The translations under genes were made by a program, and so were the position numbers. The notes beneath the pieces are model-generated. The model saw nothing but the letters and a program-made list of their open reading frames with translations. It was not told the origin of the DNA and ran no database searches. A stretch of DNA of 64,000 nt from Oscillibacter sp. (GTDB lineage: Bacteria; Bacillota; Clostridia; Oscillospirales; Oscillospiraceae), in assembly GCA_017482345.1 (NCBI GenBank), contig JAFUNB010000016.1, forward strand, positions 124,001 through 188,000, read 5' to 3'. Of the stretch, positions 39,861-49,545 are shown piece by piece (position 1 is the stretch's first letter; each line of letters opens with the position of its first letter).

Positions 39861-42356
39861 TTATTCCTCAGCGGGGACAACCGTTTCAGCGGTTTCGTCC
39901 TTTTCCGCCAGCGCCATGGAGATGACCTGATCGCCCTCCTCCTTGAAGCGCATGACGATGACGCCCTGGGTGGAGCGGCCGGCGACGCGGATATTCTCCA
40001 CGCCGGTGCGGATCAGGATGCCGCTGGCCGTGACCAGCAGCAGGTCCTCGCTGCCGTCCACCACCTTGATGCCGATGACCTTGCCGGTCTTTTCGGTGAC
40101 AGCGTAGTTGCGGATGCCCATGCCGCCGCGGCCGGTGATGCGGTACTCCTCCACGGGGGTGCGCTTGCCGTAGCCCTTCTCGGTGATGGACAGGACGCAG
40201 CTGCCCTCACGGGCACGGGCGGCGCCCACCACGTAGTCGCCGTCCCGGAGCTTGATGCCCCGGACGCCCACGGCCGTACGGCCCATGGGACGGATGTCGT
40301 TTTCGTCGAAGCAGATGGCGGAGCCGTCGTGAGTGGCGATGAGCAGCTTGCGGGTGCCGTCGGTCTCCCGGACTGCCACCAGTGCGTCGCCCTCGTCCAG
40401 GGTCAGAGCGCGGATGCCGCTCTGGCGGATGTTCTTCAGCGCGGAGACCGGCAGGCGCTTGACGGTGCCGTTGCGGGTGACCATCACCAGATACAGCTCG
40501 TCCTCGCTGGTCTCCCGGAAGTGCAGCATGGCCTGGACACGCTCGCCCTGCTCCACCTGAATGATGTTGACGATGTTGGAGCCCCGGGCGGTCTTGCCGG
40601 ACTCGGGGATCTGGTAGCCCTTCTTGCGGTACACCTTGCCGGTGTCGGTGAAGAAGAGGATATAGTCGTGGGTGGAGGCGGTAAACACATCCACCACGGT
40701 GTCCTCCTCCCGGGTGGTGATACCCTTGCGGCCCTGGCCGCCCTTGCCCTGTGCGGCATACTCGCTGACGGGGGTGCGCTTGATATAGCCGGCCTGGGTC
40801 AGAGTGAAAACGCACTGCTCCTCCTCGATCAGGTCCTCGATATCGATCTCGTCCTCCACGTCCTGGATCTCGGTCTTGCGGTCGTCGCCGAACTTCTCGG
40901 CGATGGCAGTCAGCTCCTCCTTCAGGATCTGGCGCACCAGACCCTCGTCGGAGAGGACGCGGTTGTAGTAAGCGATGCGCTCCTGCAGCTCGTTGAACTC
41001 GTTCTCCAGCTTCTCCCGGTCCAGACCCTGCAGTGCCTTCAGACGCATGTCCAGAATGGCCTGGGCCTGCACCTCGGAGAGGCCGAAGCGCTCCATCAGC
41101 TTTTCCTTGGCGTCGTCATAGGCGGAGCGGATGATCTTGATGACCTCGTCGATGTTGTCCTGGGCGATGAGCAGACCCTGCAGCAGGTGGGCGCGCTCCT
41201 GGGCCTTCTTCAGGTCATAGCGGGTGCGGCGGACGATGATCTCTTCCTGGAAGGCCAGATACTCGTCGATGATATGGCGCAGGGAGAGGATCTTGGGCTG
41301 GGACTGGTTATCCACCAGCGCCAGCATATTGATGGCGAAGGTGGTCTGCAGCTGGGTCTGGTTGAACAGACGGTTCAGCACCACCTGGGGATTGGCGTCG
41401 CGCTTGAGCTCGATGACCACCCGCATACCGTTGCGGTCGGACTCGTCGCGGATATCGGAGATACCCTCCAGACGCTTGTCCTCCACCTGCTCAGCCATGG
41501 ACTTGATGAGCATGCGCTTGTTCACCTGATAGGGCAGCTCCGTGATGATGATGCGGGTACGGTCCTTGCCGAACTCCTCAAACTCGTGGCGGGCACGGAT
41601 GACCAGACGGCCGCGGCCGGTGGCGTAGGCGGCACGGATGCCGCTGCGGCCCATGATGATGCCCTTCGTGGGGAAGTCGGGGCCGGTGACGTGCTGCATC
41701 AGGTCAGAAAGCGTTGCCTCGGGATCGTCCAACACGCAGATGCAGGCGTTGATGACCTCCCGCAGGTTGTGGGGCGGGATGTTTGTGGCCATGCCGACGG
41801 CGATACCGGAAGAACCGTTCACCAGCAGGTTGGGGAAACGGGAGGGCAGGACACGGGGCTCCTTGCGGCTCTCGTCGAAGTTGGGGTCCCAGTCCACGGT
41901 CTCCTTGTCGATGTCGCGGAGCATCTCATTGGAGATTTTGGACAGGCGGGCCTCGGTGTATCGGTAGGCGGCCGGGGGATCGCCATCCACGGAGCCGAAG
42001 TTGCCGTGGCCGTCCACCAGCATGTAGCGCATGGAGAAATCCTGCGCCAGACGCACCAGCGCGTCATAGACGGAGGCGTCGCCGTGGGGATGATACCGGC
42101 CCAGCACGTCGCCCACGCAGGTGGCGGACTTCTTGAAGGGACGGTCAGAAGTCAGGTTGTCCTCGTACATGGCGTACATAATGCGGCGGTGGACGGGCTT
42201 CAAGCCGTCGCGGACGTCCGGCAGAGCACGGCCCACGATAACGCTCATGGCATACTCGATGTACGATTTTTCCATTTCGGGGACCAGAGGAGATTCCACG
42301 ATCTTTTGGTCGGGATAGCGGATCTCCTCGGGATCGTATTGGGGTTTCTTAGCCAT
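39861..42356 (-). CDS. gyrA: DNA gyrase subunit A
   Basis: An 831-residue type II topoisomerase subunit that cuts and reseals DNA to add negative supercoils. It contains the winged helix with the catalytic Tyr region (TYR in [20 protein letters not shown] context and the [11 protein letters not shown] segment), the [17 protein letters not shown] quinolone-region loop, and a C-terminal pinwheel with a GyrA-box-like [10 protein letters not shown]. The loop has Ala where Escherichia coli has Ser83, and keeps Asp at 87. RBS AGGAGGAAAAG. It is in operon with gyrB. Confidence 0.97.
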   Translation of the reverse strand: MAKKPQYDPEEIRYPDQKIVESPLVPEMEKSYIEYAMSVIVGRALPDVRDGLKPVHRRIMYAMYEDNLTSDRPFKKSATCVGDVLGRYHPHGDASVYDALVRLAQDFSMRYMLVDGHGNFGSVDGDPPAAYRYTEARLSKISNEMLRDIDKETVDWDPNFDESRKEPRVLPSRFPNLLVNGSSGIAVGMATNIPPHNLREVINACICVLDDPEATLSDLMQHVTGPDFPTKGIIMGRSGIRAAYATGRGRLVIRARHEFEEFGKDRTRIIITELPYQVNKRMLIKSMAEQVEDKRLEGISDIRDESDRNGMRVVIELKRDANPQVVLNRLFNQTQLQTTFAINMLALVDNQSQPKILSLRHIIDEYLAFQEEIIVRRTRYDLKKAQERAHLLQGLLIAQDNIDEVIKIIRSAYDDAKEKLMERFGLSEVQAQAILDMRLKALQGLDREKLENEFNELQERIAYYNRVLSDEGLVRQILKEELTAIAEKFGDDRKTEIQDVEDEIDIEDLIEEEQCVFTLTQAGYIKRTPVSEYAAQGKGGQGRKGITTREEDTVVDVFTASTHDYILFFTDTGKVYRKKGYQIPESGKTARGSNIVNIIQVEQGERVQAMLHFRETSEDELYLVMVTRNGTVKRLPVSALKNIRQSGIRALTLDEGDALVAVRETDGTRKLLIATHDGSAICFDENDIRPMGRTAVGVRGIKLRDGDYVVGAARAREGSCVLSITEKGYGKRTPVEEYRITGRGGMGIRNYAVTEKTGKVIGIKVVDGSEDLLLVTASGILIRTGVENIRVAGRSTQGVIVMRFKEEGDQVISMALAEKDETAETVVPAEE

Positions 42357-42399
42357 ATAATTCTTTTCCTCCTAAGTAAGAAGGTATCAATACCATTTT

Positions 42400-43068
42400 T
42401 TATTTGCCGGCCGGCTCCAATCCGGCCAGTGTCTGTATTTTCACACGGAACAGGCGGTTGAACAGGGCCACGGTGCGGCCGATGAAGATCATGGAGAACA
42501 CCGTTCCCACACCCACCGTGGTGATCCGGCCGGAGCCGATCAGATCCACCGCCAAAGCGATGGCCACGCAGGTGCTGTCCAGAAGGTTTTTCACCAGACC
42601 CATGTCTTTTCCGTAAGCTTCGCTGACGGTATAGACCAGTCCGTCCGGCGGATTGGGGGGCATTTTCATGTTGACCATGAGACACACGCCCGTGCCGAGG
42701 ATCACCGGAGAGACGGCCATCAGCAGAAGATTCTGCCACAGGGCCTCGAAGTGGAAGGTAAACAGCGTGCCGAACCACTCCAGAAACAGGCTGAAGGCCA
42801 TATTCACCGGCAGCTGCAGCAGATCCGTCCAGGCTCTGTTTTTTCCCTTGATGAGAAACTGGGCCGTGATCATGACGCTGTACATGAGAAACACCAGAAC
42901 GGACAGATTCCAGCCGGTGGCGGCGGACAGGGCGGCCGGCGCCGATGTGATGCAGGCCACGCCCAGACCCGTTCTTGTGCTGAGGGTGGTTCCAAAGGCC
43001 AGCAGGCCCAAACCGCACAGGTAAATGGCCAGCCGGCAGGGGAGCCGCCCGTGTTTGTTCCGTTCCAT
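42400..43068 (-). CDS. DUF6198/YczE-like membrane protein
   Basis: A 222-residue protein with five to six membrane helices (LAIYLCGLGLLAFGTTLS, LSVLVFLMYSVMITAQFLI, LLLMAVSPVILGTGVCLM). The pattern GLGLLAFGTTLSTRTGLG and the later MPPNPPDGLVYTVSE match the YczE/YyaS/DUF6198 group of Firmicutes, whose function is unknown. It sits between gyrB (4 nt gap) and gyrA (43 nt gap), breaking the usual pair. Transcriptional coupling to gyrase is clear; a functional link is not. Confidence 0.8.
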   Translation of the reverse strand: MERNKHGRLPCRLAIYLCGLGLLAFGTTLSTRTGLGVACITSAPAALSAATGWNLSVLVFLMYSVMITAQFLIKGKNRAWTDLLQLPVNMAFSLFLEWFGTLFTFHFEALWQNLLLMAVSPVILGTGVCLMVNMKMPPNPPDGLVYTVSEAYGKDMGLVKNLLDSTCVAIALAVDLIGSGRITTVGVGTVFSMIFIGRTVALFNRLFRVKIQTLAGLEPAGK

Positions 43069-43072
43069 ACGC

Positions 43073-45016
43073 TTAATAGTCCAGATTGACCGCGTACTTA
43101 GCGTTGCGCTCGATGAACTCCTTGCGGGGCTCCACCTTCTCGCCCATGAGGATGGTGAAGGTCTCGTCGGCCTTCACGGCGTCGTCCAGCGTGATGCGGC
43201 GCAGGGTACGCTTTTCGGGGTCCATGGTAGTCTCCCACAGCTCGTGGGGGTTCATCTCGCCCAGACCCTTGAAGCGGGAGATGTCGATCTTCTTATTGGG
43301 GTTGCCGCCGCGCATTTCGGCGGATACCTGATCGCGCTCCTCGTCGGAGAAGGCCACGCGGGTGGTCTTGCCGGAAGTCAGCTTGTACAGGGGAGGCACG
43401 GCGGAGTAGACGTAGCCCTGCTCGATGAGGGGCCGCATGAAGCGGAAGAAGAAGGTCAGCAGCAGGGTGCGGATATGAGAGCCGTCCACGTCGGCATCCG
43501 CCATGATGATGACCTTGTGATAGCGGAGCTTGGCGGGATCGAACTCCTCGCCGATGCCAGCGCCCAGCGCCACGATGACCGGCTGGAGCTTGTCGTTGCC
43601 GTACACCTTATCCGCCCGGGCCTTCTCCACGTTCAGCATCTTGCCCCACAGAGGCAGGATGGCCTGGAACCGGGAGTCACGGCCCTGGGTGGCGGAGCCG
43701 CCTGCGGAGTCACCCTCGACGATGTAGATCTCGGTCAGCTCGGGGTTGTTCTCGTTGCAGTCGCGGAGCTTGTCGGGCATGGCCGCGCCGCCCAGGGCGG
43801 TCTTGCGGCGGATGGACTCGCGGGCCTTGCGGGCGGCCTCGCGGGCGCGGTTGGCGGTCAGAGCCTTATCCAGGATCTGACGGCCCACCTGGGGATTCTC
43901 CTCCAGGAACTGCTCCAGCTTGTCGGAGACGATGTTGTTCACCAGCGTGCGGATCTCGCTGTTGCCCAGCTTGGCCTTGGTCTGGCCCTCGAACTGGGCC
44001 TCCGTCAGCTTGACGGAGATGACGCAGGTCAGACCCTCGCGGCAGTCCTCGCCGGAGACCTTCTCGTCGTCCTTCAGCATCTTAATCTTGCGGCCATACG
44101 CATTGAGTACGGTAGTCAGCGCGCGTTTAAAGCCCTCCTCGTGCATGCCGCCCTCGGGGGTGTGCACGTTGTTGGCGAAGGAGAGGATGGTCTCGTTGTA
44201 GCCGTCGTTGTACTGGAAGGCGATCTCCGCCATGGAGTCCTCCTTGGCGCCGGCCATATAGATGACGCCGTTGTGCAGGGCGTCCTTGCTCTTGTTCAGC
44301 CAGGTGACGAACTCCCGAATGCCGCCCTCGTAGCACATATTGTCTTCCTGCTCCTGTCCGGGGCGCAGATCCACGGTGCGGATGCGCAGGCCGGCGTTCA
44401 GGAAGGCCTCCTCCCGCATGCGGGTGTGGAGGGTGTCGTAATTGTACACCGTCTCATCGAACATCTCGGGGTCCGGCTTGAAGGTGACGGATGTGCCGGT
44501 GTGGTCGGTGACGCCGATGACGGTCATCTCCTGGGTCACGTGTCCCCGGGAGAACTTCATCTCGTGGATCTTACCGTCGCGGTGGACCTGAACGGTCAGC
44601 CACTCGCTCAGAGCGTTGACGACAGAGGCGCCCACGCCGTGCAGACCGCCGGAGACCTTGTAACCGCCGCCGCCGAACTTGCCGCCAGCGTGCAGAACGG
44701 TGAACACCACTTCCAGCGCGGCCTTGCCGGTCTGGGCCTGGATATCCACGGGGATACCGCGGCCGTTGTCGGTGACTGTGATGGTGCCGTCGGCATTGAT
44801 CTGCACGAGGATATCGGTGCAGTAGCCGGCCAGCGCCTCGTCGATGGAGTTGTCCACGATCTCATAGACCAGATGGTGGAGACCCGAGGTGGAGGTGGAG
44901 CCGATATACATACCGGGACGCTTGCGGACGGCCTCCAGACCCTCCAGGACCTGGATCTCCGACGCGTCGTACTCATGCTCCGTCTGGGATGTTGTCAAAA
45001 TTTCGTTTTCTGCCAT
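43073..45016 (-). CDS. gyrB: DNA gyrase subunit B
   Basis: A 647-residue ATPase subunit of gyrase. It has the GHKL site with [18 protein letters not shown] helix ([14 protein letters not shown]), the DNGRGIPV loop and [15 protein letters not shown], then the transducer, the [28 protein letters not shown], and the metal [14 protein letters not shown]. The C-terminus ends [19 protein letters not shown] precedes ATG 45016. It lies between remB and gyrA on the origin-left arm, read away from dnaA. Confidence 0.98.
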   Translation of the reverse strand: MAENEILTTSQTEHEYDASEIQVLEGLEAVRKRPGMYIGSTSTSGLHHLVYEIVDNSIDEALAGYCTDILVQINADGTITVTDNGRGIPVDIQAQTGKAALEVVFTVLHAGGKFGGGGYKVSGGLHGVGASVVNALSEWLTVQVHRDGKIHEMKFSRGHVTQEMTVIGVTDHTGTSVTFKPDPEMFDETVYNYDTLHTRMREEAFLNAGLRIRTVDLRPGQEQEDNMCYEGGIREFVTWLNKSKDALHNGVIYMAGAKEDSMAEIAFQYNDGYNETILSFANNVHTPEGGMHEEGFKRALTTVLNAYGRKIKMLKDDEKVSGEDCREGLTCVISVKLTEAQFEGQTKAKLGNSEIRTLVNNIVSDKLEQFLEENPQVGRQILDKALTANRAREAARKARESIRRKTALGGAAMPDKLRDCNENNPELTEIYIVEGDSAGGSATQGRDSRFQAILPLWGKMLNVEKARADKVYGNDKLQPVIVALGAGIGEEFDPAKLRYHKVIIMADADVDGSHIRTLLLTFFFRFMRPLIEQGYVYSAVPPLYKLTSGKTTRVAFSDEERDQVSAEMRGGNPNKKIDISRFKGLGEMNPHELWETTMDPEKRTLRRITLDDAVKADETFTILMGEKVEPRKEFIERNAKYAVNLDY

Positions 45017-45106
45017 GTAGTTTCGTTTCTCCTCTCACAGCAGGACAAGAAGAACCGGGTCGGAGCCGTCCGGCCCGTTTCTCCCTGCCCTGCGTCTACT
45101 AGGGGG

Positions 45107-45472
45107 TTATGAATGATGGACTTTCGTCCAAAATTTATAAAGTAAAATGCCGATCAATGTTCCGGTTAAAATGAAAAACTCACAGAACATGATGATAGCC
45201 GTCCAATCGGCAGCCTCCCGCTCACCCAGCAGCCACACAATGATCTGCAATACGATCAAAGCAAAAAGGCTTCCAAAGAAGGGGTGACCACTTATTTCAA
45301 AAGCCTTGTTTTTCTGCGGCTTGCATACTCGGTTCTTCTGCCTGTAATACCACAGCTGATAGCAGATACCGACAACAAAACTCGCTAATGCCAGCATCCG
45401 CAGAAAATTGGTAGACGCCTCCTTGGAGGTATCCATAAAGAAACCCCATAAAAGATAGTGCAGGTGCATCAT
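45107..45472 (-). CDS. Small membrane protein of unknown function
   Basis: A 121-residue protein with three membrane helices (FLRMLALASFVVGICYQLWYY, FFGSLFALIVLQIIVWLLG, IIMFCEFFILTGTLIGILLY). No family is recognised. The start is uncertain: ATG 45472, 5 nt after the remB stop with GGAG behind it, or ATG 45436 (MDTSKEASTNF), which gives a more usual N-terminus. It is co-directional with the remB-gyrB stretch and probably part of that transcript. Confidence 0.6.
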   Translation of the reverse strand: MMHLHYLLWGFFMDTSKEASTNFLRMLALASFVVGICYQLWYYRQKNRVCKPQKNKAFEISGHPFFGSLFALIVLQIIVWLLGEREAADWTAIIMFCEFFILTGTLIGILLYKFWTKVHHS

Positions 45473-45476
45473 AAGC

Positions 45477-45743
45477 TCACAGCTCCAGTTTCCGGCTCTC
45501 CGCGCGGTTTTTCAGCGTGGAGGTGTTCAGCTGGCTCAGATAGACGATCTGGGCGTGGTAGGGGTGGTCGCACACCACAAAGGACTTGGGAATGTCGCCG
45601 GAGATATCCAGCACCACGCCCTCCTGATCCGCCTGAGACAGGTAATCCCGGGTCTTTTTGCTGTAGCTGCACTTGTCCAGATCGAAGATGCCGATGACGC
45701 GGTGGTCCGGCACGATCTCGTTTTGTCCCAGATGCAGGTACAT
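45477..45743 (-). CDS. remB: RemB/DUF370 family protein
   Basis: An 88-residue DUF370 protein. MYLHLGQNEIVPDHRVIGIFDLDKCSYSKKT and DISGDIPKSFVVCDHPYHAQIVYLSQ match YaaB/RemB, which also lies between recF and gyrB in Bacillus subtilis. RemA and RemB are DNA-binding-like proteins with a role in biofilm matrix gene control there. It overlaps or abuts the PH-domain gene upstream (stop at 45745, start at 45743). The synteny strengthens the call. Confidence 0.9.
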   Translation of the reverse strand: MYLHLGQNEIVPDHRVIGIFDLDKCSYSKKTRDYLSQADQEGVVLDISGDIPKSFVVCDHPYHAQIVYLSQLNTSTLKNRAESRKLEL

Positions 45744-45744
45744 A

Positions 45745-46164
45745 TCAGGCCTCGCAGTCGTCTTCCATCAGGTCCAGCTCCTCGTCGCTGAACTCGTGGT
45801 CGCCGCCGTCGGCGCCGCCCATGATCTCCATGGTGCGCATGCGGCGCTTGTCCTTGGCGTCCTCCACGGAGCGGTGGATCAGCTCCTTGATGTTGCGGGG
45901 ATCCTTCACATTCACCAGATCCAGATGGGGCACGCTCTTGTCAGAAGACACCACGCAGACAGTGCCAACACCGAAGATCCGCTGCCCCAGCGTCATGGTC
46001 AGCTGCAGGTCGCGGACACGGTAGAGCAGCACCTCGTCCTGCTTGATGTTCAAAAAGCCCTTCTCGCAGAACAGGCGATCCTCGCTGAGGCGGTAACGGG
46101 TGAAGGTGATGGGCAGGCCCAGGATGCGCTTGCGATCTTTCCAGGTATACTGAATGGATTCCAT
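45745..46164 (-). CDS. PH domain-containing protein (bPH2/YdbS-like)
   Basis: A 139-residue cytosolic protein with a bacterial PH domain: MESIQYTWKDRKRILGLPITFTRYRLSEDRLFCEKG, then YRVRDLQLTMTLGQRIFGVGTVCV and DLVNVKDPRNIKELIHRSVE, which is the DxxxP-x-ElIh line typical of bPH2. An acidic tail (DEELDLMEDDC) follows. The start at 46164 is supported by AAAGGAGGAAGGATC. There is no membrane helix, unlike most YdbS proteins. The function is unknown. Confidence 0.85.
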   Translation of the reverse strand: MESIQYTWKDRKRILGLPITFTRYRLSEDRLFCEKGFLNIKQDEVLLYRVRDLQLTMTLGQRIFGVGTVCVVSSDKSVPHLDLVNVKDPRNIKELIHRSVEDAKDKRRMRTMEIMGGADGGDHEFSDEELDLMEDDCEA

Positions 46165-46184
46165 GATCCTTCCTCCTTTATCAT

Positions 46185-46505
46185 TTAACGAAAGAGCCAT
46201 CCGCCCACACGGCGAATGATCCAGGACAAACCATATCCCAAAAGTGCGGCCGACAGATAAACGCCCCAATAAACCAGGGCAATCATGCTGTCCAGCATGA
46301 GATCAAATACGACACAGACCAGGCAGGCTGCGATTCCCAACAGCGCCGGCACTGCCGCAAGCCACTTTCTCCTGGTACAGAATACACCAAGCACACAAGT
46401 GACCCAGAACGAAGCCTGAACAAATATAAAAAGTGTCCAGACCACAGCTGTTCCAAAAACAGCCAAAGCGCCAAGCGCAGGGAGCGCAAGCATCACATGA
46501 AACAT
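46185..46505 (-). CDS. Small membrane protein of unknown function
   Basis: A 106-residue protein with four hydrophobic segments (MLALPALGALAVFGTAVVWTLF, WVTCVLGVFC, AAVPALLGIAACLVCVVFD, IALVYWGVYLSAALLGYGLSW). The basic, Cys- and Trp-rich ends resemble hypothetical membrane proteins common in Oscillospiraceae. ATG 46505 and an upstream TTG (46511) are both possible, with GAAAGGAG behind. It is probably co-transcribed with the PH-domain gene 20 nt downstream. No function assigned. Confidence 0.6.
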   Translation of the reverse strand: MFHVMLALPALGALAVFGTAVVWTLFIFVQASFWVTCVLGVFCTRRKWLAAVPALLGIAACLVCVVFDLMLDSMIALVYWGVYLSAALLGYGLSWIIRRVGGWLFR

Positions 46506-46578
46506 CAGCAAAACGCTCCTTTCAAAATAAAAAAGCGGGGTTTTATAATAAAAACATAGCGTTTTTAATCAGATAACA

Positions 46579-46829
46579 GCCATGAGGATGGCTGGCAGAT
46601 GCGCCCCCCATTTTCTTTTTGTAAAAAGAAAATGCGCCGCGCCCGGTGGAAAAGAAAAACACTTTTTGTCTTAGAAAGAGACTTCCGGCAGAAGATTTCA
46701 GTCAAAGCGTTGGGCGCGGGCACAGTCTTGCTGTATCCGATGCCGCTCAGCACGCGACGAACTGCTGTGCATTTTCAATGGGTGCTTGACGACACCCTCT
46801 GCTTCTCTTTCCGCTGCCGCTGCTCTGGT
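46579..46829. repeat. Dispersed intergenic repeat, copy 2
   Basis: About 250 bp matching the copy at 34670-34919 in the same orientation. It begins GCCATGAGGATGGC and includes CATTTTCTTTTTGTAAAAAG (an inverted repeat with AAAGAAAATG), GACTTCCGGCAGAAGATTTC and CTCTGCTTCTCTTTCCGCTG. It ends 3 bases before the recF stop codon. On the minus strand it can give spurious reading frames ending in GSGKRSRG-type text. It holds no convincing gene. Confidence 0.85.
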
Positions 46830-46831
46830 GC

Positions 46832-47932
46832 TTAAACCAGCTTGCCTCCTCGCACCTGCAACACCTTGCCGCCCAGCATGGCGGGCAGACGGTCGTCCTC
46901 GCAGCAGGTGATGAACACCTGACCGCCGGTGATGCGGTTGAGGACAAATTCCTGCCGGCGGGGATCCAGCTCGCTGAGCACATCGTCCAGCAGCAGCACG
47001 GGATATTCGCCGGTGTCCTGCTGGAAAATCTCTCTCGCGGCCAGCTTCAGACTCAGGGCCGCCGTGCGGGTCTGTCCCTGCGAAGCAAAACTCTTGGCGC
47101 TCTGGCCGTCGATCTCCACCACCAGATCATCCTTATGGGGGCCGGACAGGCACTGCCGGCTGGCAATCTCCGCCGCCCGGTGGCTCTCCTGATGGGCCAG
47201 CAGCTGGGGGAAGATGTCTTTGGGCGACGCCTCGGGATCGGTGACAGTGGACACGGTCTCATAGCGCAGATTCAGTCGTTCCCGCCCGCCGGAGAAATCT
47301 CCGTGGATGGCGGGGGCCGCCTGACGCAGCCGCTTGATGAAGTGGGCACGGTAATGGATGAGTACGGCGCCGGCCTTGGCCATGGACAAGGAGAATTCAT
47401 CCAGCGTATCCAGCAGGGAGGGCTTCTCCTCGCTGTCCCGCAGGATGCGGGTCTTGTGCTCGTGGAGCCGCTTGTACTCCGACAGCGCCTGGGCGTAGCG
47501 GGGCCGCAGCTGGCAGATGCAGTCGTCCAGATACTTTCGTCTGGCGGCGGCGCCCTCCCGGATCAGATACAGATCCTCCGGGCAGAACAGCACGGATTGG
47601 AACGTTCCGGCCATCTCCGCGAAGTTTTTCAGCTTCACGCCGTTGGAGCGCAGCACGCGGCGGGCGCCACGATGCAGCTCCGCTTCCAGAACGAAGTCCC
47701 TTTCCCGGGAAAAGACCTGACCCTTCAAAAAGGCATGGTCCACGCCGAACTGGATCAGCTCCCGGTCATATCTGGCCCGGTGGCTGAGGCCGGAGAGATA
47801 GGCCACCGCCTCCAGCAGATTGGTCTTGCCCTGGGCGTTGTCACCGTAAATGACGTTGACGCTGGGGTCAAAGACCGCGTCCAAATGGACGTAGTTCCGG
47901 AAAAAATCCAGCTCCAGACGGTCAATCCGCAT
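46832..47932 (-). CDS. recF: DNA replication and repair protein RecF
   Basis: A 366-residue SMC-like ATPase that loads RecA at gaps. [19 protein letters not shown] is the typical N-terminus. Walker A is [25 protein letters not shown], the ABC-type signature is [15 protein letters not shown] ([15 protein letters not shown]), and [20 protein letters not shown] is Walker B. The stop lies next to the dispersed repeat. Its start overlaps the end of the S4-domain gene by 11 nt, the usual rlbA-recF coupling. Confidence 0.97.
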   Translation of the reverse strand: MRIDRLELDFFRNYVHLDAVFDPSVNVIYGDNAQGKTNLLEAVAYLSGLSHRARYDRELIQFGVDHAFLKGQVFSRERDFVLEAELHRGARRVLRSNGVKLKNFAEMAGTFQSVLFCPEDLYLIREGAAARRKYLDDCICQLRPRYAQALSEYKRLHEHKTRILRDSEEKPSLLDTLDEFSLSMAKAGAVLIHYRAHFIKRLRQAAPAIHGDFSGGRERLNLRYETVSTVTDPEASPKDIFPQLLAHQESHRAAEIASRQCLSGPHKDDLVVEIDGQSAKSFASQGQTRTAALSLKLAAREIFQQDTGEYPVLLLDDVLSELDPRRQEFVLNRITGGQVFITCCEDDRLPAMLGGKVLQVRGGKLV

Positions 47933-48137
47933 AGGCTACCGTCAGCTCCTGGCCGTCAAAGACCACCACGTCGCCGGGACGGATCTTCTTGCCGCGCATG
48001 GTGCAGATCTCGCCGTTCACCATGACCTCGCCGCCCTGGACGCACTCCTTGGCCATGCCGCCGGACTCCACCAGATTGGCGAACTTCAACAGATCCTGCA
48101 ACTTGATAAATTCGGTTGTGATAATGATAGTTTTCAT
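47922..48137 (-). CDS. rlbA: S4 domain RNA-binding protein RlbA/YaaA
   Basis: A 71-residue S4-like RNA-binding protein. [48 protein letters not shown] (described by position, residues about 9-56) contains the basic S4 helix-turn with G-A-K and the VNG-E-R-GKKI strand. In Firmicutes it lies between dnaN and recF (yaaA), as here, and is linked to ribosome assembly or stress. It overlaps recF by 11 nt, so translation is probably coupled. Confidence 0.93.
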   Translation of the reverse strand: MKTIIITTEFIKLQDLLKFANLVESGGMAKECVQGGEVMVNGEICTMRGKKIRPGDVVVFDGQELTVAYAD

Positions 48138-48182
48138 TTTTTATTCCTTACTTTCCGCCGTTTACAGACAGAAAAAGTGATA

Positions 48183-49295
48183 TTAATCAGAACTCTTCAA
48201 ACGCACCGGCAGCACCATGTACAGGAAGTTCTCCTCGCCGTCCACGGGGACGATGATGGCGGGGGAGACGCCGGTGTTCAGCTCGATCTTCACGGTCTCG
48301 GCGGGGGCGTAGCGCAGAGCCTCCATGAGATAGCGGTTGTTGAAGCCAATCTCAAGGCCGGTGCCGTCGCCGGCGATGCGGCAGACGTCCTTAGCCTCGC
48401 CGTTTCCGGTCTTGGCGGACAGCATCACCTTATCATAATCGAAGGTGCAGCGGACGGGGCTCTTCAGCTTATCGGAGATCACGACAGAGACGCGGTCGAT
48501 GCTCTGGATGAGCGCCTTGGTCTCCACGGTGACAGAGATGGGGTTCTTGCGGGGGATAGCGTTCTTATAATCCAGGAACTCGCCCTCCAGACGGCGGCAG
48601 ATCAGCTCGGTGTCGCCCACCTCAAAGAGAATGTGGCGCTTGCCCAGGGTGACGGAGGCCAGATCCTCGGTGTCGGCGCAGATGCTCTGCACTTCCTTCA
48701 GCGCGGCGCCGGGGGCGACGAAGGAGAAGATGCCGCCCTCGATCTTTTCCAGAGGCTCCCGGCGAATGGCCAGGCGGAAGCCGTCCACGGCTACCATGGT
48801 GAGGCCCTTGTCGGTGATCTCAAACAGGGCGCCGGTATGGACGGGGCGGCTCTCGTTGGTGGACACGGCGAAGGCCGTCTCCTCGATCATGGAGCGCAGG
48901 GCCTTCTGCTGGATGGACACGCAGTACTCATCCTCCACGAAGGGCAGGTCGGGATAATCAGCGGCGGACAGGCCCATGATGTCGAAGTCCGCGTCGCCGC
49001 AGTGCAGGTGCACCACCTGCTTGGCGTCGGAGGTAAAGGTGACAACATCGTCGGGCATGCGGCGGATGATGTCGCCGAACAGGCGGGCGTTCAGCACGAT
49101 ATCGCCGCCCTCAGTCACGTTGGCGGAGACCTTGGTGCGGATGCCGGTCTGCATGTTATAGCCGGAAACGGTCAGCTCATGGTCGGCGTGGAGCAGCAGA
49201 CCCTCCAGCGCGGGGATGGAGCTTTTCTGTGCCACGGCGCGGCTGGTAACGGCGATGGCGCTCTGCAGCAGGGCCTTTTCGCAGGAAAATTTCAT
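48183..49295 (-). CDS. dnaN: DNA polymerase III sliding clamp (beta)
   Basis: A 370-residue ring-shaped clamp of three similar domains. MKFSCEKALLQSAIAVTSRAVAQKSSIPALEGLLL opens domain I, ENVALFGDII-like text (ARLFGDIIRRMPDDVV) follows, and the C-terminal NPISVT..IQSIDRVSVVISD and LPVRLKSSD close domain III. The MPH leader is removed: ATG 49295 follows AAGGAAGTG. It lies 250 bp downstream of dnaA on the same strand, in the conserved origin order. Confidence 0.97.
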   Translation of the reverse strand: MKFSCEKALLQSAIAVTSRAVAQKSSIPALEGLLLHADHELTVSGYNMQTGIRTKVSANVTEGGDIVLNARLFGDIIRRMPDDVVTFTSDAKQVVHLHCGDADFDIMGLSAADYPDLPFVEDEYCVSIQQKALRSMIEETAFAVSTNESRPVHTGALFEITDKGLTMVAVDGFRLAIRREPLEKIEGGIFSFVAPGAALKEVQSICADTEDLASVTLGKRHILFEVGDTELICRRLEGEFLDYKNAIPRKNPISVTVETKALIQSIDRVSVVISDKLKSPVRCTFDYDKVMLSAKTGNGEAKDVCRIAGDGTGLEIGFNNRYLMEALRYAPAETVKIELNTGVSPAIIVPVDGEENFLYMVLPVRLKSSD

Positions 49296-49545
49296 GTGGG
49301 GCACTTCCTTTCCAAGTGGGTAAATGGGAGCGGCTCGCTCTTTAAAAGAAAAATAAATATAGATTGGTTAGTAAAAAGGAGCCGTAGGAAAAAAACTTGT
49401 GGAAAACCGGCGAAACCCCAGCAATTGCAAGGGTTTGCCCGTCAACAGGGGGTGTTGGTATGTTGTACGGGTTTTCCACCGGTCATTTTGAGCGGGGACT
49501 TTTCCACAGGTGACTTTTTCTTTTTCCACAGAAGAAGTGGAAAAA
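49296..49545. other. dnaA-dnaN spacer with a DnaA-box cluster (part of oriC)
   Basis: Three perfect TTTTCCACA boxes lie at 49398-49406 (inverted), 49500-49508 and 49522-49530. Near matches are TTTTCCACC at about 49471 and TTTTCCACT (inverted) at about 49538. The region is otherwise plain, with no ORF. Box density next to dnaA is typical of the Firmicutes bipartite origin. Confidence 0.7.

Noticed and set aside
39438..42461. Plus-strand ORF of about 1000 codons opposite gyrA
   Set aside because: It is the antisense shadow of a GC-rich gene with biased codon use. The protein text is His/Gly/Ala-rich and has no family features, while gyrA on the minus strand is certain.
43025..45112. Plus-strand ORF of 695 codons opposite gyrB
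   Set aside because: Same reason: no ribosome binding site logic, no domain, and it mirrors gyrB.
46599..46835. Small protein gene in the dispersed repeat (plus strand)
   Set aside because: The two repeat copies do not keep a common reading frame, and the text is basic low-complexity. The conserved feature is the DNA itself.
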